Positions 48,104-58,208 of a stretch of 64,000 nt of DNA are shown here, one piece after another. Position 1 is the first letter of the stretch. Each line of letters starts with the position of its first letter. The stretch is taken from positions 18,208 to 82,207 of the forward strand of contig NZ_SPGF01000002.1 in assembly GCF_005844455.1 (NCBI RefSeq), given 5' to 3'. The stretch comes from Streptococcus mitis. Its GTDB lineage: Bacteria; Bacillota; Bacilli; Lactobacillales; Streptococcaceae. Made by a program: the position numbers and the translations under genes. Under the pieces are notes generated by a model. It searched no databases. It was not told the origin of the DNA and saw only the letters and a list, made by a program, of their open reading frames with translations.

Positions 48104-48132
48104 TTGACATCTATGTAAAGAAAGCTTTACAT
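48104..48132 (+). promoter_or_regulatory. parB promoter region with palindrome
   Basis: TTGACA at 48104-48109, then ATGTAAAG-AAAG-CTTTACAT (48113-48132), an 8-bp inverted repeat lying where RNA polymerase would bind. It may be an operator or a hairpin. parB lacks a clear ribosome site. Confidence 0.5.
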
Positions 48133-48160
48133 AAGAGAAAAGATGTGTTAGTGTAGAATC

Positions 48161-48919
48161 ATGGAAAAATTTGAAATGATTTCTATCACAGATATACAAA
48201 AAAATCCCTATCAACCTCGAAAAGATTTTGATGGAGAAAAACTACATGAACTAGCACAGTCTATCAAAGAAAATGGGGTCATTCAACCGATTATTGTTCG
48301 TCAATCTCCTGTTATTGGTTATGAAATCCTTGCAGGAGAGAGACGCTATCGGGCTTCACTTTTAGCTGGTCTAAGGTCTATCCCAGCTGTTGTTAAACAG
48401 CTTTCAGATCAAGAGATGATGGTCCAGTCCATCATTGAAAATTTGCAAAGAGAAAATTTAAATCCAATAGAAGAAGCACGCGCCTATGAATCTCTTGTAG
48501 AGAAAGGATTTACCCATTCTGAAATTGCAGATAAAATGGGCAAGTCTCGTCCTTACATCAGCAACTCCATTCGTTTGCTTTCCTTACCAGAACCAATCCT
48601 CTCAGAAGTAGAACGTGGCAAACTATCACAAGCTCATGCGCGTTCGCTAGTTGGGTTGAATAAGGAACAACAAGACTATTTCTTTCAACGAATTATAGAA
48701 GAAGACATTTCTGTAAGGAAGTTAGAAGCTCTTCTGACAGAGAAAAAACAAAAGAAACTACAAAAAACTGATCATTTCATACAAAATGAAGAAGAACAGT
48801 TAAAAAAACTACTTGGATTAGATGTAGAAATCAAATTGTCTAAAAAAGACAGTGGAAAAATCATTATTTCTTTTTCAAATCAAGAAGAATACAGTAGAAT
48901 TATCAACAGCCTGAAATAA
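48161..48919 (+). CDS. parB: Chromosome-partitioning protein ParB (Spo0J)
   Basis: 252 residues: N-terminal CTP/parS domain with IQKNPYQPRKDFD and the GERRYRA box (about 65-75), a central HTH domain (about 110-190, THSEIADKMGKSRPYISNSIRLL) and a short C-terminal dimer domain. It loads SMC onto parS sites near the origin; three parS sites occur in the window. Streptococci have no ParA/Soj and none is next to it here. htrA precedes it and the oriC region follows. Confidence 0.97.
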   Translation: MEKFEMISITDIQKNPYQPRKDFDGEKLHELAQSIKENGVIQPIIVRQSPVIGYEILAGERRYRASLLAGLRSIPAVVKQLSDQEMMVQSIIENLQRENLNPIEEARAYESLVEKGFTHSEIADKMGKSRPYISNSIRLLSLPEPILSEVERGKLSQAHARSLVGLNKEQQDYFFQRIIEEDISVRKLEALLTEKKQKKLQKTDHFIQNEEEQLKKLLGLDVEIKLSKKDSGKIIISFSNQEEYSRIINSLK

Positions 48920-48937
48920 GGCTGTTCTTTTATTTTT
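48905..48937 (+). terminator. Terminator overlapping the parB stop codon
   Basis: AACAGCC, loop TGAAATAA, GGCTGTT, then CTTTTATTTTTTT. The stop codon is in the loop. Confidence 0.85.
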
Positions 48938-48950
48938 TTATCTCACAAGG

Positions 48951-49066
48951 TTATCCACTATTTTTTTCGATAAAAAGCTTAATAAATCAATAGTTTCTGA
49001 TTTTATCCCCAACCTGTGGATAAAGCTTGATAACGTTGTGGATTATTTTTAACAGCTTGTGGAAAA
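48951..49066 (+). promoter_or_regulatory. DnaA box cluster between parB and dnaA (oriC, upstream part)
   Basis: DnaA boxes: TTATCCACT (48951), TTATCCCCA (49003), perfect TGTGGATAA (49015), TGTGGATTA (49037) and TGTGGAAAA (49058). The last overlaps the likely -35 of dnaA, a basis for autoregulation. Confidence 0.9.
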
Positions 49067-49135
49067 TTCTTCCTATCTATGGTAAAATAAGTCTAGCATT
49101 AAACTTTTAAGCAAGTAGTAAAGGAGGAGAACGGA

Positions 49136-50497
49136 TTGAAAGAAAAACAATTTTGGAATCGTATCTTAGAATTTGCGCAAGAAAGACTGACTCGATCCAT
49201 GTATGATTTCTATGCTATTCAAGCTGAACTCATCAAGGTAGAGGAAAATGTTGCCACTATATTTTTACCACGATCTGAGATGGAAATGGTCTGGGAAAAA
49301 CAACTAAAAGATATTATTGTAGTTGCTGGATTTGAAATTTATGATGCTGAAATAACTCCCCACTATACTTTCACTAAACCTCAAAATACGACTATCTCAC
49401 AAGTTGAAGACGCTACAAATTCAACTCTTTATGACTATAGTCCAAAGTTAGCATCTATTCCTTATTCGGATACTGGATTAAAAGAGAAGTATACCTTTGA
49501 TAATTTTATCCAAGGGGATGGAAATGTTTGGGCTGTATCAGCCGCTTTAGCTGTCTCTGAAGATTTGGCTCTGACCTATAACCCTCTTTTTATCTATGGA
49601 GGACCTGGGCTTGGTAAGACTCACTTATTAAACGCTATTGGAAATGAAATTCTAAAAAATATTCCGAATGCGCGTGTTAAATATATCCCTGCCGAAAGCT
49701 TTATTAATGACTTTCTGGATCACCTAAGGCTTGGGGAAATGGAAAAGTTTAAAAAGACCTATCGTAGTCTTGATCTTTTGTTAATCGATGATATCCAGTC
49801 ACTCAGCGGAAAAAAAGTCGCAACTCAGGAAGAATTTTTCAATACCTTTAACGCCCTTCATGACAAGCAAAAACAGATTGTCCTAACGAGTGATCGAAGT
49901 CCAAAACATCTAGAAGGGCTCGAGGAGAGGCTTGTCACGCGCTTTAGTTGGGGATTGACACAAACTATCACCCCCCCTGACTTTGAAACACGTATTGCTA
50001 TTTTACAAAGTAAAACAGAACATTTAGGCTACAATTTCCAAAGTGATACTCTAGAATACCTAGCTGGGCAATTTGATTCAAATGTTCGAGATCTTGAGGG
50101 AGCCATCAACGACATCACTTTAATTGCCAGAGTAAAAAAAATCAAGGATATCACTATTGATATTGCTGCAGAAGCTATTAGAGCTCGCAAACAAGATGTT
50201 AGCCAAATGCTCGTCATCCCAATTGACAAAATCCAAAATGAAGTTGGTAACTTTTATGGTGTTAGCGTCAAAGAAATGAAGGGAAGCAGACGCCTTCAAA
50301 ATATTGTTTTGGCTCGTCAAGTAGCCATGTATTTATCTAGAGAACTAACAGATAATAGTCTTCCAAAAATTGGGAAAGAATTTGGTGGAAAAGATCATAC
50401 AACAGTCATTCATGCCCATGCAAAAATTAAATCTTTGATTGATGAAGACGATAATTTACGTTTAGAAATTGAATCAATCAAAAAGAAAATCAAATAA
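49136..50497 (+). CDS. dnaA: Chromosomal replication initiator DnaA
   Basis: 453 residues with a TTG start after AAGGAGGAGAA. Domain I (about 1-80), a linker, AAA+ domain III with Walker [10 protein letters not shown] (about 155-163), Walker B LLLIDDIQ, and domain IV with the box-binding signature [15 protein letters not shown] (about 416-430). It binds the flanking DnaA boxes and opens the origin. A TAAAAT -10 lies at 49083-49088. dnaN follows on the same strand. Confidence 0.98.
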   Translation: MKEKQFWNRILEFAQERLTRSMYDFYAIQAELIKVEENVATIFLPRSEMEMVWEKQLKDIIVVAGFEIYDAEITPHYTFTKPQNTTISQVEDATNSTLYDYSPKLASIPYSDTGLKEKYTFDNFIQGDGNVWAVSAALAVSEDLALTYNPLFIYGGPGLGKTHLLNAIGNEILKNIPNARVKYIPAESFINDFLDHLRLGEMEKFKKTYRSLDLLLIDDIQSLSGKKVATQEEFFNTFNALHDKQKQIVLTSDRSPKHLEGLEERLVTRFSWGLTQTITPPDFETRIAILQSKTEHLGYNFQSDTLEYLAGQFDSNVRDLEGAINDITLIARVKKIKDITIDIAAEAIRARKQDVSQMLVIPIDKIQNEVGNFYGVSVKEMKGSRRLQNIVLARQVAMYLSRELTDNSLPKIGKEFGGKDHTTVIHAHAKIKSLIDEDDNLRLEIESIKKKIK

Positions 50498-50499
50498 CT

Positions 50500-50620
50500 T
50501 GTGGATAACTTTCGCTTTTTTATCTTTTTTATCCACATTTTTTAAACAAGCCAAAAATCTTGATATGACTTACTTTAAGTCTGTTTTCCACAGATTTCAC
50601 AGACTCTATTATTACTATTA
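50500..50620 (+). other. oriC: Replication origin unwinding region (dnaA-dnaN gap)
   Basis: Perfect DnaA boxes TGTGGATAA (50500-50508) and TTATCCACA (50529-50537), then TTTTCCACA (50584-50592). These are followed by five triplets CTA-TTA-TTA-CTA-TTA (50606-50620), whose complement read 3' to 5' is the DnaA-trio GAT/AAT. This matches the bacterial basal unwinding element. Confidence 0.82.
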
Positions 50621-50655
50621 TCCTTCTAATACTAAAAATAAATAAAGGAGAATCC

Positions 50656-51792
50656 ATGATTCGTTTTTCAATTAATAAAAATTTATTTCTACAAGCCTTA
50701 AATACAACTAAGAGAGCTATTAGCTCTAAAAATGCCATTCCTATTTTATCAACTGTCAAAATTGACGTAACCAATGAAGGTGTTACTTTAATTGGTTCAA
50801 ATGGTCAAATTTCAATTGAAAATTTTATTTCTCAAAAAAATGAAGATGCTGGTTTGTTAATTACTTCTCTAGGTTCGATTCTTCTTGAAGCTTCTTTCTT
50901 TATCAATGTTGTATCTAGTCTACCTGATGTGACTCTTGATTTTAAAGAAATTGAACAAAATCAAATTGTTTTAACCAGTGGAAAATCAGAAATTACCCTA
51001 AAAGGAAAAGATAGCGAACAATATCCACGAATCCAAGAAATTTCAGCTAGTACTCCTTTAGTTCTTGAAACAAAATTACTCAAGAAAATTATCAATGAAA
51101 CAGCTTTTGCGGCAAGTACACAAGAAAGTCGTCCAATTTTAACAGGTGTTCATTTTGTATTGAGCCAACACAAGGAGCTAAAAACAGTAGCTACAGACTC
51201 TCATCGTCTAAGCCAGAAAAAATTAACGCTTGAGAAAAATAGTGATGATTTTGATGTCGTTATTCCTAGCCGTTCTTTACGCGAATTTTCAGCGGTATTT
51301 ACAGATGATATTGAAACTGTAGAGATTTTCTTTGCCAACAACCAAATCCTCTTTAGAAGTGAAAATATTAGCTTCTATACTCGTTTGTTAGAAGGTAACT
51401 ATCCTGATACAGATCGCTTGATTCCAACAGACTTTAACACTACAATTACTTTTGATGTAGTAAACTTACGTCAGTCAATGGAGCGTGCTCGTCTTTTATC
51501 AAGTGCGACTCAAAATGGTACTGTGAAACTTGAAATTAAAGGTGGGGTTGTTAGCGCCCATGTTCACTCTCCAGAAGTTGGTAAAGTGAACGAAGAAATA
51601 GATACTGACCATGTTACTGGTGAAGATTTGACCATTAGTTTCAACCCAACTTACTTGATTGATTCTCTTAAAGCTTTAAATAGCGAAAAGGTGACTATTA
51701 GCTTTATCTCAGCTGTTCGTCCATTTACTCTTGTACCAGCAGATACTGACGAAGACTTCATGCAGCTCATTACACCAGTTCGTACAAATTAA
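50656..51792 (+). CDS. dnaN: DNA polymerase III beta subunit (sliding clamp)
   Basis: 378 residues with three repeated clamp domains (about 1-125, 126-250, 251-378), starting MIRFSINKNLFLQAL and ending FMQLITPVRTN. It rings DNA and tethers the polymerase and many repair proteins. Ribosome site AAAGGAG. Standard neighbour of dnaA. Confidence 0.98.
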   Translation: MIRFSINKNLFLQALNTTKRAISSKNAIPILSTVKIDVTNEGVTLIGSNGQISIENFISQKNEDAGLLITSLGSILLEASFFINVVSSLPDVTLDFKEIEQNQIVLTSGKSEITLKGKDSEQYPRIQEISASTPLVLETKLLKKIINETAFAASTQESRPILTGVHFVLSQHKELKTVATDSHRLSQKKLTLEKNSDDFDVVIPSRSLREFSAVFTDDIETVEIFFANNQILFRSENISFYTRLLEGNYPDTDRLIPTDFNTTITFDVVNLRQSMERARLLSSATQNGTVKLEIKGGVVSAHVHSPEVGKVNEEIDTDHVTGEDLTISFNPTYLIDSLKALNSEKVTISFISAVRPFTLVPADTDEDFMQLITPVRTN

Positions 51793-51856
51793 GTGAAAGA
51801 GGTTGAGCCTGGCTCGCCTCTTTTATGATATAATCAAAAAAGAAAAGGAGAATAGT

Positions 51857-52051
51857 ATGTATCAAGTTGGAAATTTTGTTGAAATGAAAAAACCACACGC
51901 TTGTACCATTAAGTCGACTGGTAAAAAAGCTAATCGTTGGGAAATTACACGTGTAGGAGCAGATATCAAAATAAAATGCAGTAATTGTGACCATGTTGTC
52001 ATGATGGGGCGCTATGATTTTGATCGAAAAATGAATAAAATCATTGACTAA
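51857..52051 (+). CDS. DUF951 family protein
   Basis: 64 residues from the ATG at 51857, which has an AAAAGGAGAA ribosome site; the frame opens 18 codons earlier without one. The family motif is VEMKKPHACTIKSTG...WEITRVGADIKIKCSNCDHVVMMGRYDFDRK, with a CxxC pair that may bind metal. It commonly lies by dnaN in streptococci. Function is not known. Confidence 0.92.
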   Translation: MYQVGNFVEMKKPHACTIKSTGKKANRWEITRVGADIKIKCSNCDHVVMMGRYDFDRKMNKIID

Positions 52052-52135
52052 GAACCCTTAGTTAGAGAGTTAGCAAGTTTTCCCTTTTTATGTTATAATA
52101 TTAGGGATTGAAATGAAAATGGAGAATGAGAAAAT

Positions 52136-53251
52136 ATGGCTTTAACAGCAGGTATCGTTGGTTTGCCAAATGTTGGTAAATCAACACTCTTTAATGCAAT
52201 TACAAAAGCAGGAGCAGAGGCAGCAAACTATCCATTTGCAACGATTGATCCAAACGTTGGAATGGTGGAAGTTCCAGATGAACGTCTACAAAAATTGACT
52301 GAAATGATCACTCCTAAAAAGACAGTGCCAACAACATTTGAATTTACAGATATTGCAGGGATTGTAAAAGGAGCTTCAAAAGGAGAAGGTCTAGGGAATA
52401 AATTCTTGGCTAATATTCGTGAAGTAGATGCGATTGTTCATGTAGTTCGTGCTTTTGATGATGAAAATGTCATGCGTGAACAAGGACGTGAAGACGCCTT
52501 TGTAGATCCACTTGCAGATATTGATACCATTAACCTAGAGTTGATTCTTGCTGACTTAGAATCAGTCAATAAGCGCTATGCGCGTGTAGAAAAGATGGCA
52601 CGTACGCAAAAAGATAAAGAATCAGTAGCAGAATTCAATGTTCTTCAAAAGATTAAACCAGTTCTTGAAGATGGAAAATCAGCTCGCACCATCGAATTTA
52701 CAGATGAAGAACAAAAAGTTGTCAAAGGTCTCTTCCTTTTGACAACTAAACCAGTTCTTTATGTTGCTAATGTAGATGAGGATGTAGTTTCAGATCCAGA
52801 TTCTATCGACTATGTCAAACAAATTCGCGAATTTGCAGCGACAGAAAATGCAGAGGTAGTAGTAATTTCAGCGCGTGCTGAAGAAGAAATTTCTGAATTG
52901 GACGATGAAGATAAAAAAGAGTTTCTTGAAGCCATTGGTTTGACAGAATCAGGAGTTGACAAATTGACTCGAGCAGCTTACCACTTGCTGGGACTGGGAA
53001 CTTACTTCACAGCCGGTGAAAAAGAAGTTCGAGCCTGGACATTCAAACGTGGTATGAAGGCTCCTCAAGCAGCTGGTATTATCCATTCAGACTTTGAAAA
53101 AGGATTTATTCGTGCAGTAACCATGTCATATGAGGATTTAGTGAAATACGGATCTGAAAAGGCCGTAAAAGAAGCTGGGCGCTTGCGTGAAGAAGGAAAA
53201 GAATATATCGTTCAAGATGGCGATATCATGGAATTCCGCTTTAATGTCTAA
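52136..53251 (+). CDS. ychF: Ribosome-binding ATPase YchF (OBG-like)
   Basis: 371 residues: G1 GLPNVGKST (about 8-16), G3 DIAG, NxxE in place of the usual G4 NKxD (NVDED, about 218), a coiled-coil insertion, and a C-terminal TGS domain (about 285-371). YchF prefers ATP to GTP and acts in translation and stress. A terminator follows (53276-53302). Confidence 0.97.
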   Translation: MALTAGIVGLPNVGKSTLFNAITKAGAEAANYPFATIDPNVGMVEVPDERLQKLTEMITPKKTVPTTFEFTDIAGIVKGASKGEGLGNKFLANIREVDAIVHVVRAFDDENVMREQGREDAFVDPLADIDTINLELILADLESVNKRYARVEKMARTQKDKESVAEFNVLQKIKPVLEDGKSARTIEFTDEEQKVVKGLFLLTTKPVLYVANVDEDVVSDPDSIDYVKQIREFAATENAEVVVISARAEEEISELDDEDKKEFLEAIGLTESGVDKLTRAAYHLLGLGTYFTAGEKEVRAWTFKRGMKAPQAAGIIHSDFEKGFIRAVTMSYEDLVKYGSEKAVKEAGRLREEGKEYIVQDGDIMEFRFNV

Positions 53252-53275
53252 AAAATTAATAAATAGTGTCAATTA

Positions 53276-53302
53276 GGTTGGAAAAAAATTCCAACCCTTT
53301 TG
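53276..53302 (+). terminator. Terminator of ychF
   Basis: GGTTGGAA, loop AAAAA, TTCCAACC, then CTTTT. Confidence 0.8.
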
Positions 53303-53322
53303 GCTTTTGAAAGGACAAATAA

Positions 53323-53892
53323 ATGACCAAATTACTTGTAGGCTTGGGAAATCCAGGAGATAAATATTTTGAAACAAAACACAATGTTGGTTTTATGTTG
53401 ATTGACCAACTAGCGAAGAAACAGAATGTCACTTTTACACACGATAAGATATTTCAAGCTGATCTAGCATCTTTTTTCCTCAATGGTGAAAAAATTTATC
53501 TTGTCAAACCAACGACATTTATGAATGAAAGTGGGAAAGCGGTTCATGCTTTATTGACTTACTATGGTTTGGGTATTGAAGATTTACTCATCATTTACGA
53601 CGATCTTGACATGGAAGTTGGGAAAATTCGTTTAAGAGCAAAAGGCTCAGCAGGTGGTCATAATGGTATCAAGTCTATTATTCAACATATAGGGACTCAG
53701 ACCTTTAATCGTGTTAAGATTGGAATCGGAAGACCTAAAAATGGTATGTCAGTTGTTAACCATGTTTTGAGTACCTTTGATAAGGATGATTATATTGGTA
53801 TTTTACAGTCTGTTGACAAGGTTGACGAATCTGTAAACTATTATTTACAAGAGAAAAACTTTGAAAAAACGATGCAGAGGTATAACGGATAA
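53323..53892 (+). CDS. pth: Peptidyl-tRNA hydrolase
   Basis: 189 residues: [22 protein letters not shown] holds the N10 and H20 catalytic residues, with [13 protein letters not shown] and [27 protein letters not shown]. It frees tRNA from dropped-off peptides. The stop codon is followed immediately by the mfd start, so it heads a long operon. Confidence 0.98.
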   Translation: MTKLLVGLGNPGDKYFETKHNVGFMLIDQLAKKQNVTFTHDKIFQADLASFFLNGEKIYLVKPTTFMNESGKAVHALLTYYGLGIEDLLIIYDDLDMEVGKIRLRAKGSAGGHNGIKSIIQHIGTQTFNRVKIGIGRPKNGMSVVNHVLSTFDKDDYIGILQSVDKVDESVNYYLQEKNFEKTMQRYNG

Positions 53893-56800
53893 ATGGTGAC
53901 CTTATTATATTTATTCTCAGAAAATGATCAGATCCAAAAATGGCATCAAAATTTAACAGATAAAAAAAGACAATTAATGTTAGGTTTGTCAACTTCTACA
54001 AAAGCTTTAGCAATCGCTAGTAGTTTGAAGAAAGAAGATAAGATTATTTTATTGACATCAACTTATGGAGAAGCAGAAGGGCTTATTAGTGATCTTATTT
54101 CTATCTTGGGTGAGGAATTTGTCTATCCATTTTTGGTAGATGATTCCCCTATGGTCGAGTTTTTAATGTCTTCACAAGAAAAAATTATCTCACGGGTTGA
54201 AGCCTTGTGTTTTTTGAGTAATCCATCTAAGAAAGGGATCTTAGTTTGTAATATTGCAGCAAGTCGATTGTTTTTACCTTCTCCCAATGTATTTAAAGAT
54301 AGTATTGTAAAAATATCAGTGGGTGAAGAATATGACCAAAACGCGCTCATCCATCAGTTAAAAGAAATCGGCTATCGAAAGGTTACACAAGTACAAACTC
54401 AAGGAGAATTTAGTCTTCGAGGAGATATTTTAGATATTTTTGAAATATCCCAGTTAGAACCTTGCCGAATTGAGTTTTTTGGTGATGAAGTAGATGGAAT
54501 TCGTACTTTTGAAGTCGAAACACAATTATCGAAAGAAAATCAGACAAAACTCACCATCTTTCCAGCTAGTGACATGCTTTTGAGAGAAAAGGATTATCAA
54601 CGAGGACAGTCAGCTTTAGAAAAGCAAATTTCGAAAACTCTATCGCCGATTCTGAAATCCTACCTAGAAGAAATTCTTTCAAGTTTTCATCAAAAACAAA
54701 CGCATGCAGATTCTCGGAAAATTTTATCTTTGTGTTATGAGAAATCATGGACTGTCTTTGATTATATAAAAAAAGATACGCCAATATTCTTTGATGATTA
54801 CCAGAAATTGATGAATCAGTATGAAGTCTTTGAAAGAGAATTAGCACAATACTTTACAGAAGAGTTACAGAATAGTAAAGCATTTTCTGATATGCAGTAT
54901 TTTGCGGATACTGAGAAAATATATAAAAAACAAAGTCCAGTGACCTTTTTTTCTAATCTGCAAAAGGGGTTAGGAAATCTCAAGTTTGACCAAATTTATC
55001 AATTTAATCAATATCCCATGCAGGAGTTTTTCAATCAATTTTCTTTTCTAAAAGAAGAAATTGAGCGATACAAAAAAATGGACTACACTATTATCTTGCA
55101 GTCTAGCAATTCAATGGGAAGCAAAACATTGGAGGATGTTTTAGAGGAATACCAGATTAAATTGGATTCTAGAGATAAGTCAAGTATCTGTAAAGAATCT
55201 GTAAACTTAATCGAGGGCAATCTCAGATATGGTTTTCATTTTGTAGATGAAAAGATTTTATTGATAACTGAACATGAGATTTTTCAAAAGAAATTGAAAC
55301 GCCGTTTTCGAAGACAACATGTTTCGAATGCGGAGCGATTAAAAGATTATAATGAACTTGAAAAAGGCGATTACGTTGTTCACCATATCCATGGGATTGG
55401 TCAATATCTAGGGATTGAAACAATTGAAATCAAGGGGCTTCACCGAGATTATGTCAGTGTTCAATATCAAAATGGTGATCAAATTTCTATCCCAGTAGAA
55501 CAGATTCATCTACTGTCTAAATATGTTTCAAGTGATGGGAAAGCTCCAAAACTCAATAAATTAAATGATGGTCATTTTAAAAAAGCCAAGCAAAAAGTTA
55601 AGAACCAGGTAGAGAATATAGCAGACGATTTAATCAAACTCTATTCTGAACGCAGTCAGTTGAAGGGCTTTGCTTTCTCAGCCGATGATGAAGAGCAAGA
55701 TGCTTTTGATGATGCTTTCCCTTATGTTGAAACGGATGATCAACTTCGTAGTATCGAGGAAATCAAGAGAGATATGCAAGATTCTCAGCCAATGGATAGG
55801 CTATTGGTTGGGGATGTTGGTTTTGGAAAGACTGAAGTTGCAATGCGTGCAGCCTTTAAGGCTGTCAATGATCACAAACAGGTGGTCGTTCTAGTTCCGA
55901 CGACGGTTTTAGCGCAACAGCACTACACGAATTTTAAGGAACGATTCCAAAATTTTGCTGTTAATATTGATGTGTTGAGTCGCTTTAGAAGTAAAAAAGA
56001 GCAGTCAGAAACACTTGAAAAATTGAAAAACGGTCAAGTTGATATTTTGATTGGAACACATCGTGTTTTGTCAAAAGATGTTGTGTTTGCTGATTTGGGA
56101 TTGATGATTATTGATGAAGAACAGCGATTTGGTGTCAAGCATAAGGAAACTTTGAAAAAACTGAAAAAACAAGTAGATGTTCTAACCTTGACAGCAACGC
56201 CAATCCCTCGTACCCTTCATATGTCTATGCTAGGAATTCGAGATTTGTCTGTTATTGAAACTCCTCCAACTAATCGCTATCCAGTGCAAACTTATGTTTT
56301 AGAAAAGAATGATAGTGTGATTCGAGATGCTGTCTTGCGTGAAATGGAGCGTGGAGGTCAAGTTTACTATCTTTACAACAAAGTTGACACAATTGATCGG
56401 AAGGTTTCAGAATTACAGGAGTTAATTCCAGAGGCTTCAATTGGGTATGTTCATGGACAAATGAGTGAAATTCAGTTGGAAAATACTCTATTAGACTTTA
56501 TTGAGGGTCAGTATGATATTTTGGTGACGACTACCATTATTGAGACAGGGGTGGACATTCCAAATGCCAATACCTTATTTATTGAAAATGCGGATCATAT
56601 GGGCTTGTCAACCTTGTATCAATTAAGAGGAAGGGTCGGTCGTAGTAATCGTATTGCTTATGCCTATCTCATGTATCGTCCAGAAAAATCAATCAGTGAA
56701 GTCTCTGAGAAGAGATTAGAAGCCATCAAAGGATTTACAGAATTGGGCTCAGGATTTAAGATTGCGATGCGAGATCTTTCGATTCGTGGAGCAGGAAATC

Positions 56801-57396
56801 TCCTAGGAAAATCCCAGTCTGGTTTCATTGATTCTGTTGGTTTTGAATTGTATTCGCAGTTACTAGAGAAAGCTATTGCTAAACGAAACGGGAATACTAA
56901 TACAAGAACCAAAGGGAATGCCGAATTGATTTTACAAATTGATGCTTATCTTCCTGATACTTATATTTCTGATCAACGACATAAGATTGAAATTTACAAG
57001 AAAATTCGTCAAATTGACAACCGTGTCAATTATGAAGAGTTACAAGAAGAGTTGATGGACCGCTTTGGAGAATACCCAGATGTAGTAGCCTATCTTTTAG
57101 AGATTGGTTTGGTCAAGTCATATTTGGACAAAGTCTTTGTTCAACGTGTGGAAAGAAAAGATAATAAAATTACAGTTCAATTTGAAAAAGTCACTCAACG
57201 ACTGTTTTTAGCTCAAGATTATTTTAAAGCTTTATCCGCAACGAACTTAAAAGCAGGCATCGCTGAGAATAAGGGATTAATGGAGCTTGTATTTGATGTC
57301 CAAAATAAGAAAGATTATGAAATTTTAGAAGGTCTGCTGATTTTTGGAGAAAGTTTATTAGAGATAAAAGAGTCTAAGAAAGAAAATTCCATTTGA
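53893..57396 (+). CDS. mfd: Transcription-repair coupling factor Mfd
   Basis: 1167 residues: UvrB-like N-terminal domains (about 1-340), RNA-polymerase-interacting domain (about 480-545), RecG-like SF2 translocase with Walker A GDVGFGKTE near 638 and DEEQ box, and a C-terminal TRCF domain. It clears stalled RNA polymerase from DNA lesions and recruits UvrA. Start directly after the pth stop codon. Confidence 0.98.
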   Translation: MVTLLYLFSENDQIQKWHQNLTDKKRQLMLGLSTSTKALAIASSLKKEDKIILLTSTYGEAEGLISDLISILGEEFVYPFLVDDSPMVEFLMSSQEKIISRVEALCFLSNPSKKGILVCNIAASRLFLPSPNVFKDSIVKISVGEEYDQNALIHQLKEIGYRKVTQVQTQGEFSLRGDILDIFEISQLEPCRIEFFGDEVDGIRTFEVETQLSKENQTKLTIFPASDMLLREKDYQRGQSALEKQISKTLSPILKSYLEEILSSFHQKQTHADSRKILSLCYEKSWTVFDYIKKDTPIFFDDYQKLMNQYEVFERELAQYFTEELQNSKAFSDMQYFADTEKIYKKQSPVTFFSNLQKGLGNLKFDQIYQFNQYPMQEFFNQFSFLKEEIERYKKMDYTIILQSSNSMGSKTLEDVLEEYQIKLDSRDKSSICKESVNLIEGNLRYGFHFVDEKILLITEHEIFQKKLKRRFRRQHVSNAERLKDYNELEKGDYVVHHIHGIGQYLGIETIEIKGLHRDYVSVQYQNGDQISIPVEQIHLLSKYVSSDGKAPKLNKLNDGHFKKAKQKVKNQVENIADDLIKLYSERSQLKGFAFSADDEEQDAFDDAFPYVETDDQLRSIEEIKRDMQDSQPMDRLLVGDVGFGKTEVAMRAAFKAVNDHKQVVVLVPTTVLAQQHYTNFKERFQNFAVNIDVLSRFRSKKEQSETLEKLKNGQVDILIGTHRVLSKDVVFADLGLMIIDEEQRFGVKHKETLKKLKKQVDVLTLTATPIPRTLHMSMLGIRDLSVIETPPTNRYPVQTYVLEKNDSVIRDAVLREMERGGQVYYLYNKVDTIDRKVSELQELIPEASIGYVHGQMSEIQLENTLLDFIEGQYDILVTTTIIETGVDIPNANTLFIENADHMGLSTLYQLRGRVGRSNRIAYAYLMYRPEKSISEVSEKRLEAIKGFTELGSGFKIAMRDLSIRGAGNLLGKSQSGFIDSVGFELYSQLLEKAIAKRNGNTNTRTKGNAELILQIDAYLPDTYISDQRHKIEIYKKIRQIDNRVNYEELQEELMDRFGEYPDVVAYLLEIGLVKSYLDKVFVQRVERKDNKITVQFEKVTQRLFLAQDYFKALSATNLKAGIAENKGLMELVFDVQNKKDYEILEGLLIFGESLLEIKESKKENSI

Positions 57397-57453
57397 TATT
57401 TTTCTTCTATAAAATAGATAAAAATGGTACAATAATAAGTTGAGGTAATAAGG

Positions 57454-57720
57454 ATGAGATTAGACAAATATTTAAAAGTATCGCGAATTATCAAGCGTCG
57501 TACAGTCGCAAAAGAAGTAGCAGATAAAGGCAGAATCAAGGTGAATGGAATCTTGGCCAAGAGTTCAACGGATTTGAAAGTTAATGACCAAGTTGAAATT
57601 CGTTTTGGAAATAAGTTGCTACTTGTCAAAGTACTAGAGATGAAAGATAGTACAAAAAAAGAAGATGCAGCAGGCATGTATGAAATTATCAGTGAAACAC
57701 GGGTAGAAGAAAATGTCTAA
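57454..57720 (+). CDS. rqcP: S4-domain ribosome quality-control protein RqcP
   Basis: 88 residues, one S4 domain ([32 protein letters not shown], about 1-32), of the YabO/RqcP/Hsp15 family. In Bacillus RqcP helps RqcH extend Ala tails on stalled 50S-bound chains. It overlaps divIC by 8 bases. Confidence 0.94.
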
Positions 57721-58081
57721 AAATATTGTACAATTGAATAATTCTTTTATCCAAAATGAATATCAACGTCGTCGCTACCTGATGAAAGAACGACAAAAAC
57801 GGAATCGTTTTATGGGGTGGGTATTGATTTTGATTATGCTATTATTTATCTTGCCAACTTTTAATTTAGCGCAGAGTTATCAGCAATTACTCCAAAGACG
57901 TCAGCAATTAGCAGACTTGCAAACTCAGTATCAAACTTTGAGTGATGAAAAGGATAAGGAGACAGCATTTGCCACCAAGTTGAAAGATGAGGATTATGCT
58001 GCCAAATATACACGAGCGAAGTACTATTATTCTAAGTCGAGGGAAATAGTTTATACGATTCCTGACTTGCTTCAAAGGTGA
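57713..58081 (+). CDS. divIC: Septum formation initiator DivIC (FtsB-like)
   Basis: 122 residues: short cytoplasmic N-terminus, one membrane helix (about 33-53), then a coiled coil (about 58-90, [21 protein letters not shown]). It fits DivIC, which joins FtsL and DivIB at the septum. It lies between rqcP and the small gene below, as in pneumococci. Confidence 0.92.
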
Positions 58082-58085
58082 TAAA

Positions 58086-58208
58086 ATGGAAAATTTACTA
58101 GACGTAATAGAGCAATTTTTGAGTTTATCAGATGAAAAGCTGGAAGAATTGGCTGATAAAAATCAATTATTGCGTTTACAAGAAGAAAAGGAAAGGAAGA
58201 ATGCGTAA
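58086..58208 (+). CDS. Small conserved-position protein, 40 residues
   Basis: ATG at 58086, 4 bases after the divIC stop codon; stop 58206-58208, overlapping the next gene's start by 8 bases. The product (starts MENLLDVIEQFLSLSDEKLEELA) is charged and predicted helical, with no cysteine or membrane segment. A pneumococcal homologue at the same place is annotated as hypothetical. Its overlap with its neighbour supports real translation, perhaps to couple it. Function unknown. Confidence 0.75.
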   Translation: MENLLDVIEQFLSLSDEKLEELADKNQLLRLQEEKERKNA

